From: Vitis vinifera
Lineage: Eukaryota; Streptophyta; Magnoliopsida; Vitales; Vitaceae
Assembly (NCBI RefSeq): GCF_030704535.1
Contig: NC_081815.1
Location: 6,334,501 to 6,398,500, forward strand
Reading direction: 5' to 3'
Length of the DNA stretch: 64,000 nt
Shown here: piece after piece, positions 11,601-24,813 of the stretch
How the letters are laid out: every line of letters begins with the position of its first letter
Position numbering within the stretch: position 1 is the first letter of the stretch
Translations under genes and position numbers: made by a program
Notes under the pieces: generated by a model
The model's input: the letters and a program-made list of their open reading frames with translations, nothing else
What the model was told of the DNA's origin: nothing
Database searches by the model: none

Positions 11601-14331
11601 CACTGCAATCCCAGAATGGAAAATACTGCAACCAGTAATCAACAAAAATAATGTTAAAAGAAAACGAGATATAAGGATGACAGGTCAGATTTTTTAGACT
11701 TTGCTAAATTAGATACAAGAAATAACAGACTTACAAAACCCAAGAAATACCAAAAGAAGCATGACAGCGGCAAGAACAATAAGAGCCAACCTCCTGCAGC
11801 GCATAATAAAAGGTAAACTTGATGATCAGAATATCTTCCTACTGCATTATAAACCACTAAAAAAATCATAAGAGCTTGTAATTACACAGCATCCAAGAGA
11901 TCCTGTATGTCTTTTGAGTTCTTTTGAGTCTTAGTGTCAAGAGTGGTAGCAGAAGCATTAATCTTTGTTTCAGCATGATCAATGTTGGTCTGGACATTTG
12001 CAGGCAGAAAACTAGAACCTATTCCAATTCGCTTAGCTGCAGAGAGATATTCTGACACATTCTTAAGGTTTTCAGAAGTTGTTTCTGCCTGATCCACCAC
12101 ATATCCCAGTGTGCTTGTTGTACTGCCATGAAACTTTCCCTGACCAGTGTACAGAACAACACATCCAATTCTGCAATCATAAATATAGTGAGAGAGTCAA
12201 CAGTGATCAAGAAAAACAAGCATCAAGACACATCCAATTCTGTCCAATCCTTATGCTTCTGTAACAGCTGTGTATATTGTAAGAATAATTCCATATATCC
12301 AAAATAAGAAAATGCTGATGTCATATATCAAATATGAGTTGTCCTGATAACAAAATTCCATTCTTTTGCTTGGAATCTATTACTTGGTATTCAGAACTCT
12401 AGATTTCTAACCTCGAGTTCTTAGAAGTCTAGACTTCAAGCATATGTACATGTATTCCTTTGTGCCCCAGTTGTTCATTTATTGGCATTCCCTCTATTTA
12501 CTTCTCCACATGCAATGAATGGAAAGGGGGTGCAGATGAGGGAATGCTAGTTTTTTATGTACATAGATATAGATACATATTTTCTGGCTCATTGTTTAAA
12601 AGCTTCAGATTCGGAGCAAAAGGTAGTCAATCAACGTTAGACAATGCACAAGCATAAGCAAAAGAAATAGATGTTTTGGGTGGGTGCAGAGAGAGAAAGC
12701 AGAGAGAATTACATGGCAGCAATGGTGAAAAGTATGAGCAAAATAAGAGAGAGTGCATAGGCCGTTCGAGAATAGCCATAAGGTTCTCGTCTACAACAGC
12801 AATAACAGAGACAGATGAGGGACAAGCATAGCCCAAAGAGCACAAACCAGATTCCACCAAGGACGAAAAAGGGAACTGCAGTGTAACTCACAGACTGCAT
12901 TCAAACATTACCCAGAATGAAAATGAGACGATAATAATAATATTTATAACAATGATGATAACAGCAGCAGCAGCAACAAAAATTAAATTGACCAAGACAA
13001 GCAGCACAATAAGTTAAACAATGATAAGAAAGCCCAAACAGAGCCTAAGAAAGTCCAATACCCAGGGTCATGAATTGAAATTCTTACAGACTATTAAAAC
13101 TAATCACATTATCACATGAGAAAAGCAATTTTGAAGATAAAAGAATTTGTTAATGGATTATAGGACCTCATACTTCACCACAAAGATTTACAATATGTTT
13201 ATAAGGGAGGAATTGGAGGGAAAAAAAGGGAAGCAAATTAGAAGTTGGAACCAGCAAACTCCCATATCTGGAACCAACAGATCTGTAAGGAAAGGAATTA
13301 AGAAAGGGTTTAAAGAGATTAGAATAAATATATTCTATCAAAAAGCTGGTGAATTTGGACAAGAATGCATTTTCACATTTAAAAATTCGTTTCTACGTGC
13401 CTATTTTCCACATTTCTGCTTTTACTTTAATACCAGAACGGAAAGGCTATGTCAATGTTCAACAAGGTAAAATGTGAGAGAGAAAAGAAAAGAAAAAATA
13501 TTTTATTTTCTTTAAAAAAAATGCATAAGTTACTATCTAACTCCAATAATAGTATATTTTCTTTCCTCTTTTTCATACTAAAGCCAGAGAAAATCTTTTT
13601 CCTCATTTTTTTTTCTTTCGTTGGTGATTTCCTGGACAAACATAGCGATAAATTTCCGTATATTAATTCATATTCCTGAAGAAATTAAGCAAAACGGATG
13701 ACAAAATACGTTATATTCATTACAGAAAACTACAACCCAGTACCAAAAATGCAAAACCCAGGTGAAACAACGGGTAAAAGATATTTACAAAAAGATAAAA
13801 TAAAAAAAGAAGAAGAGAGAGAGAAAGAGAGAAGAATAACCAGATAAGGAAAATCAACCAAAGGTTTAGAAAAACTTACAGCCCAGTAATGGCCATTACT
13901 GATATTCCACCCACCAGTGTAGTAGCTGAACCCATCGGAAGGGTCTTTCCTGTGAGTTCTTTTGGCAGCCAGTATCAGAGACGAGTTGTCCCCGCTCCCT
14001 TCTGCAAGAGACCTCCTTGTCTTCCATGGAACCAACCCACCATTTTCCCGCCCTCCAAACACCTCTACACCACCCAAAAAAACCCCCAAAAATCACCCAA
14101 AAAATAAAAAATTCAGAAAACCTAGTTCCAGAACGAAAAAAAAAAGAAAAAAAACTTGCGTTCAGAAAAAGCAGGGAAAAATAAAAGAAAAGAAATACCT
14201 TGAACACGTAAAGGCTGGGGATGGTGCAGTTGAGAACTTCCATGGGAGAATGTGAAGGAAGTAGAAGCTATGAATATACAAAAGGGAAGAAGAAGAAGAA
14301 GAAAAGCAGAGTAAGATCTCAGATATAGCAT
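8637..14331 (-). CDS. Plant tweety-like multi-pass membrane protein (nine exons)
   Basis: Nine coding exons, in order: 14331-14199, 14064-13880, 12894-12713, 12170-11886, 11793-11735, 11625-11589, 11441-11370, 9880-9556 and 9014-8637. All join in phase to a 551-residue protein. Residues 1-28 form a signal peptide (a Leu-rich run, then SHG). Hydrophobic segments lie at about 112-134, 153-177, 263-318 (two spans) and 502-525, followed by a short basic cytoplasmic tail. Cys-rich luminal loops separate the last spans (CVAMDEW, CNPF, CQVSASGICTTP, DDHCPEL). The length and this pattern match the Arabidopsis At2g12400/At2g25270 family, distantly related to animal tweety proteins. Family function in plants is not established, so a channel or membrane-remodelling role is only analogy. 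Exons 5-7 (59, 37 and 72 bases) are unusually small. The start at 14331 is the only ATG giving a signal peptide. Confidence 0.85.
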
Positions 14332-14522
14332 GATGCTTATCTCTCGCTCTGATACAGCAGGCTCCCCTCCGGTCTGCTTTGAGAGAGAAGAAGAGGAGAT
14401 TTATTACTATTTTACGAAGCTGAGATCCTCGGCTTTTCGTCTTTTGCGCTTATCTCAACCCATTACCATTTCGGCCTCTATACTTTGTCGGTATTCCATC
14501 TTTTTTAAATGACAAAAACACC

Positions 14523-14538
14523 CCTCTCTCTCTCTCTA
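14523..14538. repeat. CT microsatellite upstream of the tweety-like gene
   Basis: A short pyrimidine (CT)n run lies about 190 bases upstream of the ATG at 14331. On the gene's strand it is a GA repeat, a common element of plant core promoters and leaders. It may lie in the promoter or 5' leader. Confidence 0.5.
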
Positions 14539-14539
14539 C

Positions 14540-17500
14540 CACAAATTAATCCACTAATTAAGTTAACTAATTCCCCCTCCCTAAACTCTTTAGTGAAGTT
14601 ACGACTCCGATTCCAAGGTCTGCAACACGGCATTACTGACTTCGAAATTACAAAACTACCCTTTCGGCAAATACCAAATTATATCCTCAATAATGCTTTG
14701 GAAATTAACAAAATATTTTTAAAAAATAACAATAATTGTAACAATATCTTTTAGCAGTCCTTCCGAAGGCTTCAAGCTGAAGAAGGGCTGTTTGGGTTTC
14801 AAATTACGTCCTTGTCCTCCTACCGAACGACAACCCAAGAATGGATTTGGTTTTGGGCCATCATGGTCATGTTCGATACTGTTTTTATATTTTAATTTAT
14901 TTTTATTTTTCTTGTGATTTTATTTACTTAATTTCACGTTCCTCCACGTTTTATTATTATCATCATTGTGACGTGGCAATAATTGTACGCCTTGTCACGT
15001 CAGTTTCCTTTTGACCATAGAGTGTGGCACAAACGCACAATTATCAACCAAGACCAAAAGTGGAAAATTAGGTGAAAATAATGCCTTAAATTTTGATTTA
15101 TTTATTTATTTTTAATCAGAAAAGGCCCCCAAAAAAAATATAAAAAAATTGTATAGTATTTACAGGTGTCACCTTGGGTGGACGTAATAATTCACTAATT
15201 CCAAACCATTTTAGAATTCCCAGTGACAGCTTGACAACTACACAAGGATTGTTTAGACCTTCCACATAAAGCAGTAATTTCCTTTTTGAATCTGAATCAT
15301 TTTGTTGCGGGGCATTTTGGTCCATACAGTTCTGGATATGGGGTTCTGGGGGTGAGATTTTTTTGAGGAAGCATGATGATGACGTGTAATGAAGCTGTCC
15401 CAAGACAAATTTCAAAAAAAAAAAATTCTATTTTTAAGATATTTTTATATGTCAAAATTTTTATCCTCCATGATTGCATTCTTATACAATTATATTAAAT
15501 AATTTATTTGGAATTTAAAAAAAAACTGAAAAATTAAAATAAAAAATAAGTGATTTTTTAGAAATAGAGCTCATCTTTTAAAAATTATCATTTGCATGTA
15601 AAAAGATAAATTTGTTTTTAAAAAAGGATTAGTTTGAATTTAAAAAAAAATGAATTTATTTTTTAAAATATGAGTTTAATATAAAAATGAAATAATTTTT
15701 CCAGAAAATAAATTCAATATGAAAAAATAATTCATATTTTAATATAACAACTAAATTCGTTTATTTTTGTAGTTATTTTATATATAATTATTTTTGAAAA
15801 ATAATATTTAAAAAAAATCTCACTTTAGACATTTCAACTTTAAATTTTAATAATAAGCAAATTGAATTAGAAATTTGTGTGATTAACGTTTTTTTTTAAG
15901 ACAACACTTAAGCTCTATTTGATAATTATTTTCTCTAATATTTATAGAATAAAAGTCTTTTAATAATTTTAAAATATTTTTAACTTGTTTTTAATATTTT
16001 AAAATATATTTAAATTTTTTTATATCTATTATTTTATTTTTAATTATTTTACATGTAAAACAGTTCTAGGCAAACATGCCCTTAAATAATAGCCTCTTCC
16101 TATGAGGCAGCCCAAGTTCCAATACTTTAAGTTCACGCCTACATTTGTAAACTTAAAAGCCACACTCAAAAAGTTGTCACGGTTTAAGCAAGAGAGAGAA
16201 GGCCCAGAAGGGAGAGGAGGAAATTTGGGGTGGAGGATTTGTGTGAAAACGTGAGAATGTGTCGTTTTGTAATTGAAAGTGTCAGCCACCTGTCAATTTT
16301 TTACAATTCTGACAAACCATCGTGTCCGCCTCCCCATGTTCCTGCTCTGTGGTGTCTCCGCGTGCCTTTCTCGCTCCTTTGGATCTACGTAAACTATTCC
16401 CATAGACCCATCAAATTATACCATACTTTTTATATATTCAAACTATATCTTTTTTTTTTTTTTTTCATACCATGGGGCGTAATCTTAATCGAAGAGACGC
16501 CAAATGGCTGGAAAAAGCTTAGGTCCGGTACACAAGGTTGCTAATCCAACATTAGTCTACAAAATGATTACTTAATTATTAGGGATGACCGTGACCATGA
16601 ACCTGTCCTTGTGTACAGCTGGCAAATTTTTATAAACAAACCCTCGAAACCTCCCTCTATACTTCACACAGGTTCCAAACTATAATTTGAATTGCGCCGT
16701 CACTGGTTTTACATTCGTAGACATCTGCCAACTCACTTTTATAATCTCCTTGCCTTTCTTTAATCACCTTTACCTGCTTCTATTTTAATTCATAATCAGA
16801 CTTTATTTTTATTTTTATTTTTTTTTTTAAATGAGTATTTAGAGGATGAGATAACTGGTGGTTGAGGTGGAGAGGAGGCATTGGCATGTGGGTGACAACG
16901 TGGCATTGTAATGGTGTTGAGATTTGAAAATGACTAACTAATAGGACAATGGGAGTCAGAAGTGAGCGGACTGCAAGGGGGTCCAAATTCTGAAAAGCAG
17001 AGCTCTTACAAACTGCATAGGAAATAGTCCCTCTTTTGACTACTCCGAAAGAAGTTGCTCCCACCCATATCACAGCTGTTCATTCTCTTATTTTAAAAAT
17101 TAAAACCCAAAAATAAATAAATAAATAAATTCAAGATGCTGCATTTGCCCACAAATACTCAATGATGTGCAATCATGTCTTCACGTGCATTGATCCTGTC
17201 TCCTATGATTGTTTTTTTTTTTTCTCTTATTTTTCAAAATTAGTGTTGGAGCAATTTATTAAAAATTATATTTTAAGATTTAATATTATTAACCATAAAT
17301 AACAGAAAAATAAACAAAATATAATATTTTTAAGATGGTTTAACAATCTACCACTAGAAGAAATAAAAGAAATTATAATAATGAAACTCTTAAAAAAAAC
17401 ATTATCAATTAAGACTACATTATTTCAAAAATGAAATTCTAAATATAAAAGAGTTAAACGATCCCATGAGCTGATGGGACAACTTAATCCCCGATATTTT

Positions 17501-19970
17501 AAGTAAAGTATAATAAAATTGAATCAAGCTTTTTGGAGTAAGTGGTGATTTAATTTTTCAAGGAGAATATGGAGTGGTTAGCTTAATTCCCGAAAGGAGA
17601 AAGTATAGAATTAGAATAGGATGCTTAGTAAAGACTAAAAACCAAAAAGAAGAAAGAAAAAAGGAAAAAGAAAAAAAAAGCATACGATGGGGCCTACAAT
17701 TGGGAAAAGATGCCCAATTTAAAAGACATTAGGCCCCAACTTTGGTAAAAATATTGAATGTGATATTGATTAGGGTCCAAAGGTTTGGTTCCAAGTGCCT
17801 CATCAAAGATGCAAGATGATATCTGAGATTATGATATGTGGGCTTAAGTTTTGGTTCCAACCCAAGTTTGAAAATGATGGACATACACTTTACCTACAAC
17901 TAAAAGGATGTTTGAAACTTACAGGCGCGTCTGAGTCGGTGCATAACTCAAATTTCATTTTATTTTTGATAAATAATTGGTAGAAAATATAACAATTTTA
18001 GAACCCATTTTTTAAAGGGATAATTTCAATTCAAATACTTAATTAAAAAAATATTTAAAATTAAAATAATTTCAAAAATTCTTATCCATGAAAAAGAGGG
18101 GGTGGGTTGGTTTCTTTTCTTGAGCTAATGATTTGAATGTGACAATGAACTGGGGGAGCCCTTCAATCTTGTTGCTTCTTCAACGGCTAATTATAAGGGC
18201 AAGAGACGCGCATCAAAGCTATTCAAATCACTAATAAAAACTTGTCATAAATTGGGGCCCCTGCCGTTGAATATCTTGAGTGCATCAACAATTTGCTTCA
18301 TTTTTTCAACCCCAGATTTTGGCCCCTGATCACAAATCTTCAAGGAAGAGTAAAGACAATGACAGTTTTTGGCTCTAATGGACCTCTAATCTTTACCCGT
18401 TATCCTCATAATCAGTGGGCGATGACTTTAATTTTTGAGCTCAAATTAAACTCTCTCTTTGAGTCCCAACTGTGAGTGAAAGGGTCGAAAATTCATCCAT
18501 TTATGCATGTTAAACTCGTTACATATTTATGAGGCCAGTCCAGGAGCCCAGTATTTTGGGCTTAAAACTGTTTAAATTAAGCCCATGAGATCGCAAAATT
18601 GTTGATTGAATTATTGGGCTCAAGTTTGCTGGTTGGGCCTTAAATTTTATTTTCTTGGGTTCTTAACTAGGATAACCTGGCCCAATATCAAGTTTTTCAT
18701 TTTCCTTGTAACATGTTTTTTACCTTTAGTTTAAATATAGTAAAAAATAGAAGAATATGCAAACGACACCTTATTAGTGAAGTTTTCAACTCATATCAAA
18801 CAAGAAATTTGATAAAAATATTTACCCAACTGTTTTTTTTTTTTTCCTTTAAATTTTTTTTTCCACAGCCATGACATGACAGAAAGAATCATACGATCAT
18901 GACTTACAAGTCAACATTTCGTTCATCATTTTCTTTAATGTATTCTTGATTATCTCCTAAATTTTAGGTTTGATTGGCTTTTTTTTTTTTTTTTTCAAAA
19001 TATCCCCATAAGGTCACGTGTAATTAATAAATAAAATCAAATACAAAAATCACGAATTTGGGTGAATTTCAGAATATGAAATCTGCCACGTCATTAATTC
19101 TAATGCATCAGAATCATGTCCTCATCTCATCATTAACAAGCTTTGGAAACCCAAATTAAATGAGGAGGGATGAAATGATGAAGAAATTGCTTCACAGACT
19201 CGCCTGCTTTACAAACATCATGATGCCCTTTTCCCATTTCATTAAGTCCAGTTGTCAGTGTTAACTTGTTAAGCGTGGTAGGTTTTGACTGGTCAAAAAT
19301 TATTTTGCTATAAGATCACTGAATGAAGGTGGTGTCTCTTACGGTCAAAGTCAAAGGAAACCCCTCCTTCCTTCCAAGATTTTTACTTCTTTTGGGACCT
19401 CCAGGCTCCACCATGTGAGGGGTGACAAAGATTACAGTGTTTAATAATCCTTTTTTTTTCCCATGGAGCTTCCATGCCTTTCTTCATTATATTCTTATGT
19501 GCAGAAGGTTACTTCATCGTCTGCAAAATTCAAAATTTGCGGTTCAATTAGGTTTATAATATATGTTTTTCAAATGACTTGTTTGATTTAATGTTTAGAA
19601 AATCGATTCTGGGAAGATAGAGATGCATTGAGAAGTTCATGGGAATCAAGTGGAAGGCATGAAGGGAGGGAGATGGAGGCCGTCCAAGATGATCATGACT
19701 TAAATTAATATCATTATGATATGAAAACCTTAGAAAAATGTACAAAACCATAACTTGGAATTGGGAATCACGTGATGCCATTAAGACAAAACTCCCGACC
19801 AACTGAATAATTAACTTAAAACCCTGAAGAGAACCTTAGAGAAAGAGAGCTGTTGAAGAAGCTAGGGTCAGTCAAAATCTCAACAAAAAAAAAAAAAAAA
19901 ACTCAAGTAGTAGAAGCTTGTTTTTTTTTTCTTTCAATTTTTGTTCTCCTTGATTAATTTATTTTCTTTG
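14540..19970. other. Intergenic region, AT-rich, no supported gene
   Basis: No frame here has recognisable coding content. The stretch holds long A/T-rich tracts (15420-16060, 17210-17460), a Tourist-like miniature element at 15908-16085 and several poly-T or poly-A runs (16449-16465, 18833-18845, 18980-18996, 19886-19900). The last few hundred bases before 19972 are probably the 3' untranslated region and downstream flank of the PLATZ gene. Confidence 0.55.
15908..16085. mobile_element. Tourist-like MITE (candidate)
   Basis: The AT-rich block begins with GCTCTATTTGATAA and ends with CAAACATGCCC, which in reverse complement reads GGGCATGTTTG. This is an imperfect terminal inverted repeat of the PIF/Harbinger 'GGGC..TGTTTG' type. 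Both ends are flanked by TTAA (15908-15911 and 16082-16085), consistent with a TTA/TAA target duplication. There is no coding capacity. Divergent ends indicate an old copy. Confidence 0.45.
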
Positions 19971-19971
19971 G

Positions 19972-21130
19972 CTAACACATAGGAGATCTATGAGGAATGC
20001 CTTTTCTTCTACTCATGCTTGTAGCCATGTCCTCTTCTGAAACCTTACTAGCTGATCTTCCACACACATACAGTCCACTCCGCTTCTTTCGGACTATCTC
20101 AGTGCACATCATGCTCATGTTCTCCGAACCGGAAGAGCCCGAAGACGAGCTCATTGGCTCATCGCAGTCCACGATCGTCGAGTGGGGTGTCTCATTGGTC
20201 ATCTCATCCTCTCCCATGTCTGGAGGGACCAAGAAGTCTGGACTGAGTTGTAGAGAGTGGCATGTCCTCAAGTATGGGGAGAGGTCCTTGTTGTGTTTCA
20301 GCAAAAAGTCCACCTGATAATTAAGATCATGAAGAAAAGATCAAAATCTCGTCATCATCAACAGGCCTTTTCTCCCCCCTTCTGTATTATGATATGTAGA
20401 AATACAATATCATGGACCAAAATTCAAGTTGACTGAATGCAATAATTCGACAATTGAATTCAATTATGAAAGGAAGTGCAGTTATATTTGGAGGTTCTTT
20501 CAAATGAAATGATTATCAAACTACAAAGAAATTATGAAGAGGATGCTACCTTGCAGCCAAGAGAGCAGTGGATATAAGGTTCTTGGAGGCTCCTGTCACA
20601 GGAAGTACAATAGTTTCCAGACCCTTTAAACTGCCTATTCTGAGGTCGTTTCTTGATGAACACCACTTTTGCGCTATTAATAGTATAGGCCTAAATGAAA
20701 TTTCAGCTATGTCAGAAGGATATATATTAAAGACAACAAGTGTCAAGATGCAAAGAGAGAATTCAGAATATGGAATTCTCCAGGTTGCACCAACCTGAAC
20801 ATTGGAGCAGTCTATGAGCTTCTCGAGGTCTTCCAATCTGACAACATCATGATACACATAACGACGAACCTGAACAAGCCTATGGAAGCGATGGAACTGC
20901 AAGCAATGAGGGCAAATACTGGTGCAACAATCCAAACAAAGGATATTCTTCTCATTCTTCTTTGCAGTTTCATGAATTGAGCAGCTCACGAAGAATTTCT
21001 GGGTGTAGAGGGCTTCCAACCATGCTGGTTTCTGAATTCCCTATAAACCATTACAGAACAACCCATGAATCATCTGTACTGGAAAGCCAATAAAAATTGA
21101 GTAGAAAGAGGGAGAGCATACCATGATCAT
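19972..21130 (-). CDS. PLATZ: PLATZ-type zinc-dependent DNA-binding protein (four exons)
   Basis: Exons 21130-21122, 21040-20795, 20690-20550 and 20313-19972 join in phase to 245 residues. Family hallmarks in order: WLEALYTQKFF near the N-terminus, a Cys/His cluster (CLDCCTSICPHC then HRFHRLVQVRRYVYHDVVR), the LEKLIDCSNVQ/AYTINSAKVVFIKKRPQ junction, and a second Cys set (GNYCTSCDRSL, HCSLGCK). The tail is Ser-rich and acidic (SSSSGSSGSENMS), then basic (KRSGLYVCGRS, MSRRKGIPHRSP). PLATZ proteins bind A/T-rich DNA through two zinc-binding regions and mostly repress transcription in the nucleus; the targets of this one are unknown. The first coding exon supplies only nine bases (ATGATCATG), as is common in the family. 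Exons 2-4 look complete and uninterrupted. Confidence 0.92.
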
Positions 21131-21228
21131 ATCAACACAAGAAAGAAAGACTGTCACTCCTTTGAGTTGTTATTGAGAAAGTGATGCAGAAGAGAGCAAT
21201 AGAGAGGGAGTAGGGTATGGAGATAAGA

Positions 21229-21270
21229 GTATTTATGGAGGGTCACAAGAGAGGTAAGGGTATATATTTA
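21229..21270 (-). promoter_or_regulatory. TATA-like elements of the PLATZ promoter
   Basis: The minus strand has CCATAAATAC at 21229-21238, about 100 bases upstream of the ATG, and TAAATATATA at 21261-21270. Either could position transcription. I cannot choose between them. Confidence 0.4.
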
Positions 21271-21310
21271 TTCATTGAAAGATACACGGCATTTTGTCAA
21301 GAAGTAGGGC

Positions 21311-21350
21311 TTGGAGAGAGAGGGAGAGAGAGGGTGAGAGAGAGAAAGCA
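21311..21350. repeat. GA-rich microsatellite in the PLATZ promoter
   Basis: An imperfect GAGAGAGAGG repeat lies about 200 bases upstream of the PLATZ start codon. GA/CT repeats in plant promoters are bound by BPC/GAGA-factor proteins, so a regulatory role is possible but inferred. Confidence 0.5.
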
Positions 21351-23170
21351 TTAAAGAAAGGGAGTAGGATATGAAGAGAACGTGGGCGCTGTTTCCGTGT
21401 CTCCCATACTCTACAATCCCTTTAAACAATTCTTCTAATCTCCTTGGCTCAAGAGCTGTTAACCCTAAACCAACTAAGCTCTCCTTGGAGGAGCTGCCCT
21501 TAATTGTAAAAATTTCCTCTCCACAGTTATTTTTTTCATTTGATTCCCATCTCTTAGTTGGTGAAATGTGGTGGAGCTGGCCTCTTTGTCTTGAACTTTG
21601 AGATACTTCAATTAATTTTTATGTTTGTATACTCCCTTGTATTCGCTTCAAGTGGTGACAGCTTCATACAGCTCTCTTGTTCATGCAACAGTCATGGGTA
21701 CACAATGATCATCTCCATTGGAGACATTTTTGAGCTCTCAACTATTGGCAGTATCTACTAAACTTGACTCCAAATACCATGAGTACTTTTCGCTACTTCC
21801 CTTTTTGGACTTTCTTCACTACTCATTATATATGCCTCCTCTAAGTATAGTTGATAAAGCTTGGGGTATTGCCAGTGGTTTATGTAATTTTCTCAGAAAA
21901 TCTTGAATTGATGTTTTCCATTGAGCACCCTTTCCTTTACTGGTAATTTGGTCCAACTCCTAAGTCCTAACTAAAGTAACCAAAATTTAGTGCATATGGG
22001 AGAATGGGGCAATTTTTTTAAAGAAGTTTCTAAGGGGTCCAAAGCTATAGCTAGGCAAGCCTATAGAACACATGTCTAGCTATATAGCTAGTATAAAAAG
22101 AAGATCAATATATTATTAAGAAGACGAAAGTTTGTGCCTGCAAAGGGTTGGCGACCGACCTAAGTTATGACCCAATTTTCAGTCTTCACATTGACAATTT
22201 CAATAAAAAAAAGGAAAAAATCTTACTAGTACAATTCCTATTAATCATATAAATGTGCACGCCCTTGTGAGTTTGCTGGGAAAGCTTTTGATATATGTTC
22301 CCAACTCAAGAAATGAAGTTTGATAGAGGATTTGCTTACAATGTTATGCCGGTTGACAGCTGCAACTGGGTTAGAATTGGGTCACGGACACAAATCTCCC
22401 AAGGAGTTAAACTCATCTAATTAATTAATCCATTAATCTTTGTTGATTTCCTAAGTCAAATAAACGATGACCCAAAGCTAACTAAAAGTGCCATTCACAT
22501 TTAGTTACACCATGCATTACCACATTCAAATGATCATCCTTTATTCTAATTAGTGGAAAAGTTAATTAGTTAGGCAGGAGTACTACTAGGGGGCAGCTAG
22601 GATATTGAAATCTCCTACATACCATCATATTCAGCCCACTTTGCCCGACGTTCCTTCATTTACGATTTGTTTGGCACTTTTTCTTCACCATAAGATGTCG
22701 GGTTTTGACAATATATGTCTGCGTTGAATCTGGTCAATAATAAGTTGGCAATTATCATCATTTGATCGATAAAGCAACAGGACATGTCCGAGGAGACCTG
22801 GTTTTGGGGGAATGAAACATGGCAACATTCAACCAACTACTCCACTAATGAAAAACTGTGCTTAAATTATGCAGTTTTGCTGCAAATATCGACAGACAAA
22901 AACAACTCATTCAGCACTACCATACCCTCAAAAACTATTCCCATCATTAATAAGCCTATGAGTGCTAATTTTGAGGAGGCCTTGCCTGTTTGCATCTCTA
23001 AGCTTTAACCAAGAGTTAATCTTGGGTTTTGAATGCTATGAAATTAATTATCATACACAGGTTATATTATTAATAATATTCCCTCGATACCCTTCACTCC
23101 TCCATTCAGGCTGCAGCTTGTTTGCTTCATCCAGTCACCAGCCAGACCATGTTACTGCACTTTAAGTTAT

Positions 23171-23189
23171 GCTAGCTAGCTAGCTAGCT
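23171..23189. repeat. (GCTA)n tandem repeat
   Basis: Four to five perfect copies of GCTA in tandem, in intergenic DNA. A simple-sequence repeat with no evident function. Confidence 0.7.
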
Positions 23190-24380
23190 CTATATACCTT
23201 CAGGAATCAGCTCCATCAGTTAAGCAAATGACAAGTAGTATGAAACTTAGTAGAGTAATATTCAATCCATCAGATGATTACATAGCAATTAGGCCAAAAA
23301 AGGTGTTCTTACAGCCCCAACAATGCCCTTGATTTTAATAGTAAGAATCTTTAGTAGCTTCAGATTGATTTGTATGATTCTATGGCTTTAATCAACTGCA
23401 ACAGGAAATCAACTGCAATGGAGTTTGCATGAATTTCATGTACTACTCTTCACGATTTTCCTCAATCGATATGCTGTTGCTTCAATCCCAGATGAAGAAG
23501 AAAATGTGAGTTCATTTGCAAAAGGTAAAATCACATGATAAAAGAAACCAGCAGGTACGAATGCATGCTTTGTTCATATCCTAAACTGATGTGTAAAATC
23601 TTGTTCACTGTCAAAAAGAAGGGAAAAGAGAAGTAGGAAAAAAAAGGGCATACGAGAACAAATACTTTTGCTGCCATGCACATTGCACTAAACTCCTCAA
23701 AAGTTTCCCAACCAAACACAGCAGTTCTGGGAAAAAAACTCAAAAAGAAAGGAAGAAAAAAAAAAAAAAAAACCTAATTAATTGTTTGCTTAGTTCCTAA
23801 GTACCTCTCATTAATTTAGTGCCTAAATTCTAACATAATCAAGTAAATTTTTCTTATTATTAATTTATGATATTCAAAGGCAAGAATCACTGTGTAAAAA
23901 TCATTGAAATGATGAACAAGGATCCGCTCCTTTAAAGAACGGAATGAAGTACGTACGCTCGATTTCCTTTCCACCGGCCCTTCAGAAGATGGACATAACT
24001 TGGATCATAAACATGAATGATAGTGAGACTTTTCTCCTACCCTCATCCACAAGTTATACCCACCCTGCTTCCCATTACATGATAGCAATGGCGTGCCACA
24101 GGAACTTCTGTTGGGATATTTTAATTCAAAAAAAAAAAAACCTTGTAATTTCGTAAAAAAATATAGCTTGGCCTTGGCCTTATAAGCTACCCAAGAGTCC
24201 TCATCTCAGTCACTCGTGTTCTTTTTTGAAATTTTTTCTTTAAAATAGAAATATTAATTTTTAGTTTACAAGCCAATTAATTAAGTGTATCATATTTGGT
24301 AATCCAGGGGCTTCTATTATACCAAGCTCTTACAAGAGAAATCAAATTCAAATGTTGGGTTATCGAAAACCGAAACGGTG

Positions 24381-24813
24381 CACGTGTGCAAGTAATATAA
24401 TATCTGAAAAAGATGGGGGGAAGACAGAATTATAGAAAGAAATCAAAGAAAAGGGTAGGGGCGAGGGCACGTGATAAAGAGGGTCCCATGAAGGGAAAAG
24501 TAGTATTATAAGAATGAAGGTCACGTGGAAGGGATCCAATGGCCCTGACAAATGACATTTACAAAAAATTTATTCCCGTTGCCACATCCAAAGTGGTTGG
24601 GCCCGTGGTCAACGGTCAAAGGGCCCATTCACTGCAGGAGAGGGCAGGGCAGGGCAGGGAAGGGAAAGAACAAACAGAGGATGGGAATCATGGGATCAGC
24701 GTGTGAGCCGCACGAGGGGGGCGAGAGCCAAAGGGGCACTCCCCACTCCCACTCCCCCACGTGCCCTCATCCCTCCCTTGTATGCCCTTATTTTTAAGGC
24801 CATGGGTCACGTG
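24381..24813. promoter_or_regulatory. Cluster of five perfect G-boxes (CACGTG)
   Basis: CACGTG occurs at 24381, 24468, 24522, 24758 and 24808, in a segment that is less AT-rich than its surroundings. G-boxes are bound by bHLH (PIF, MYC) and bZIP factors. The cluster lies 3' of methyltransferase A and more than 3 kb upstream of the PLATZ start, so it is not the core promoter of either. It may be a distal regulatory element, or the promoter of an unrecognised transcript. Confidence 0.45.
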
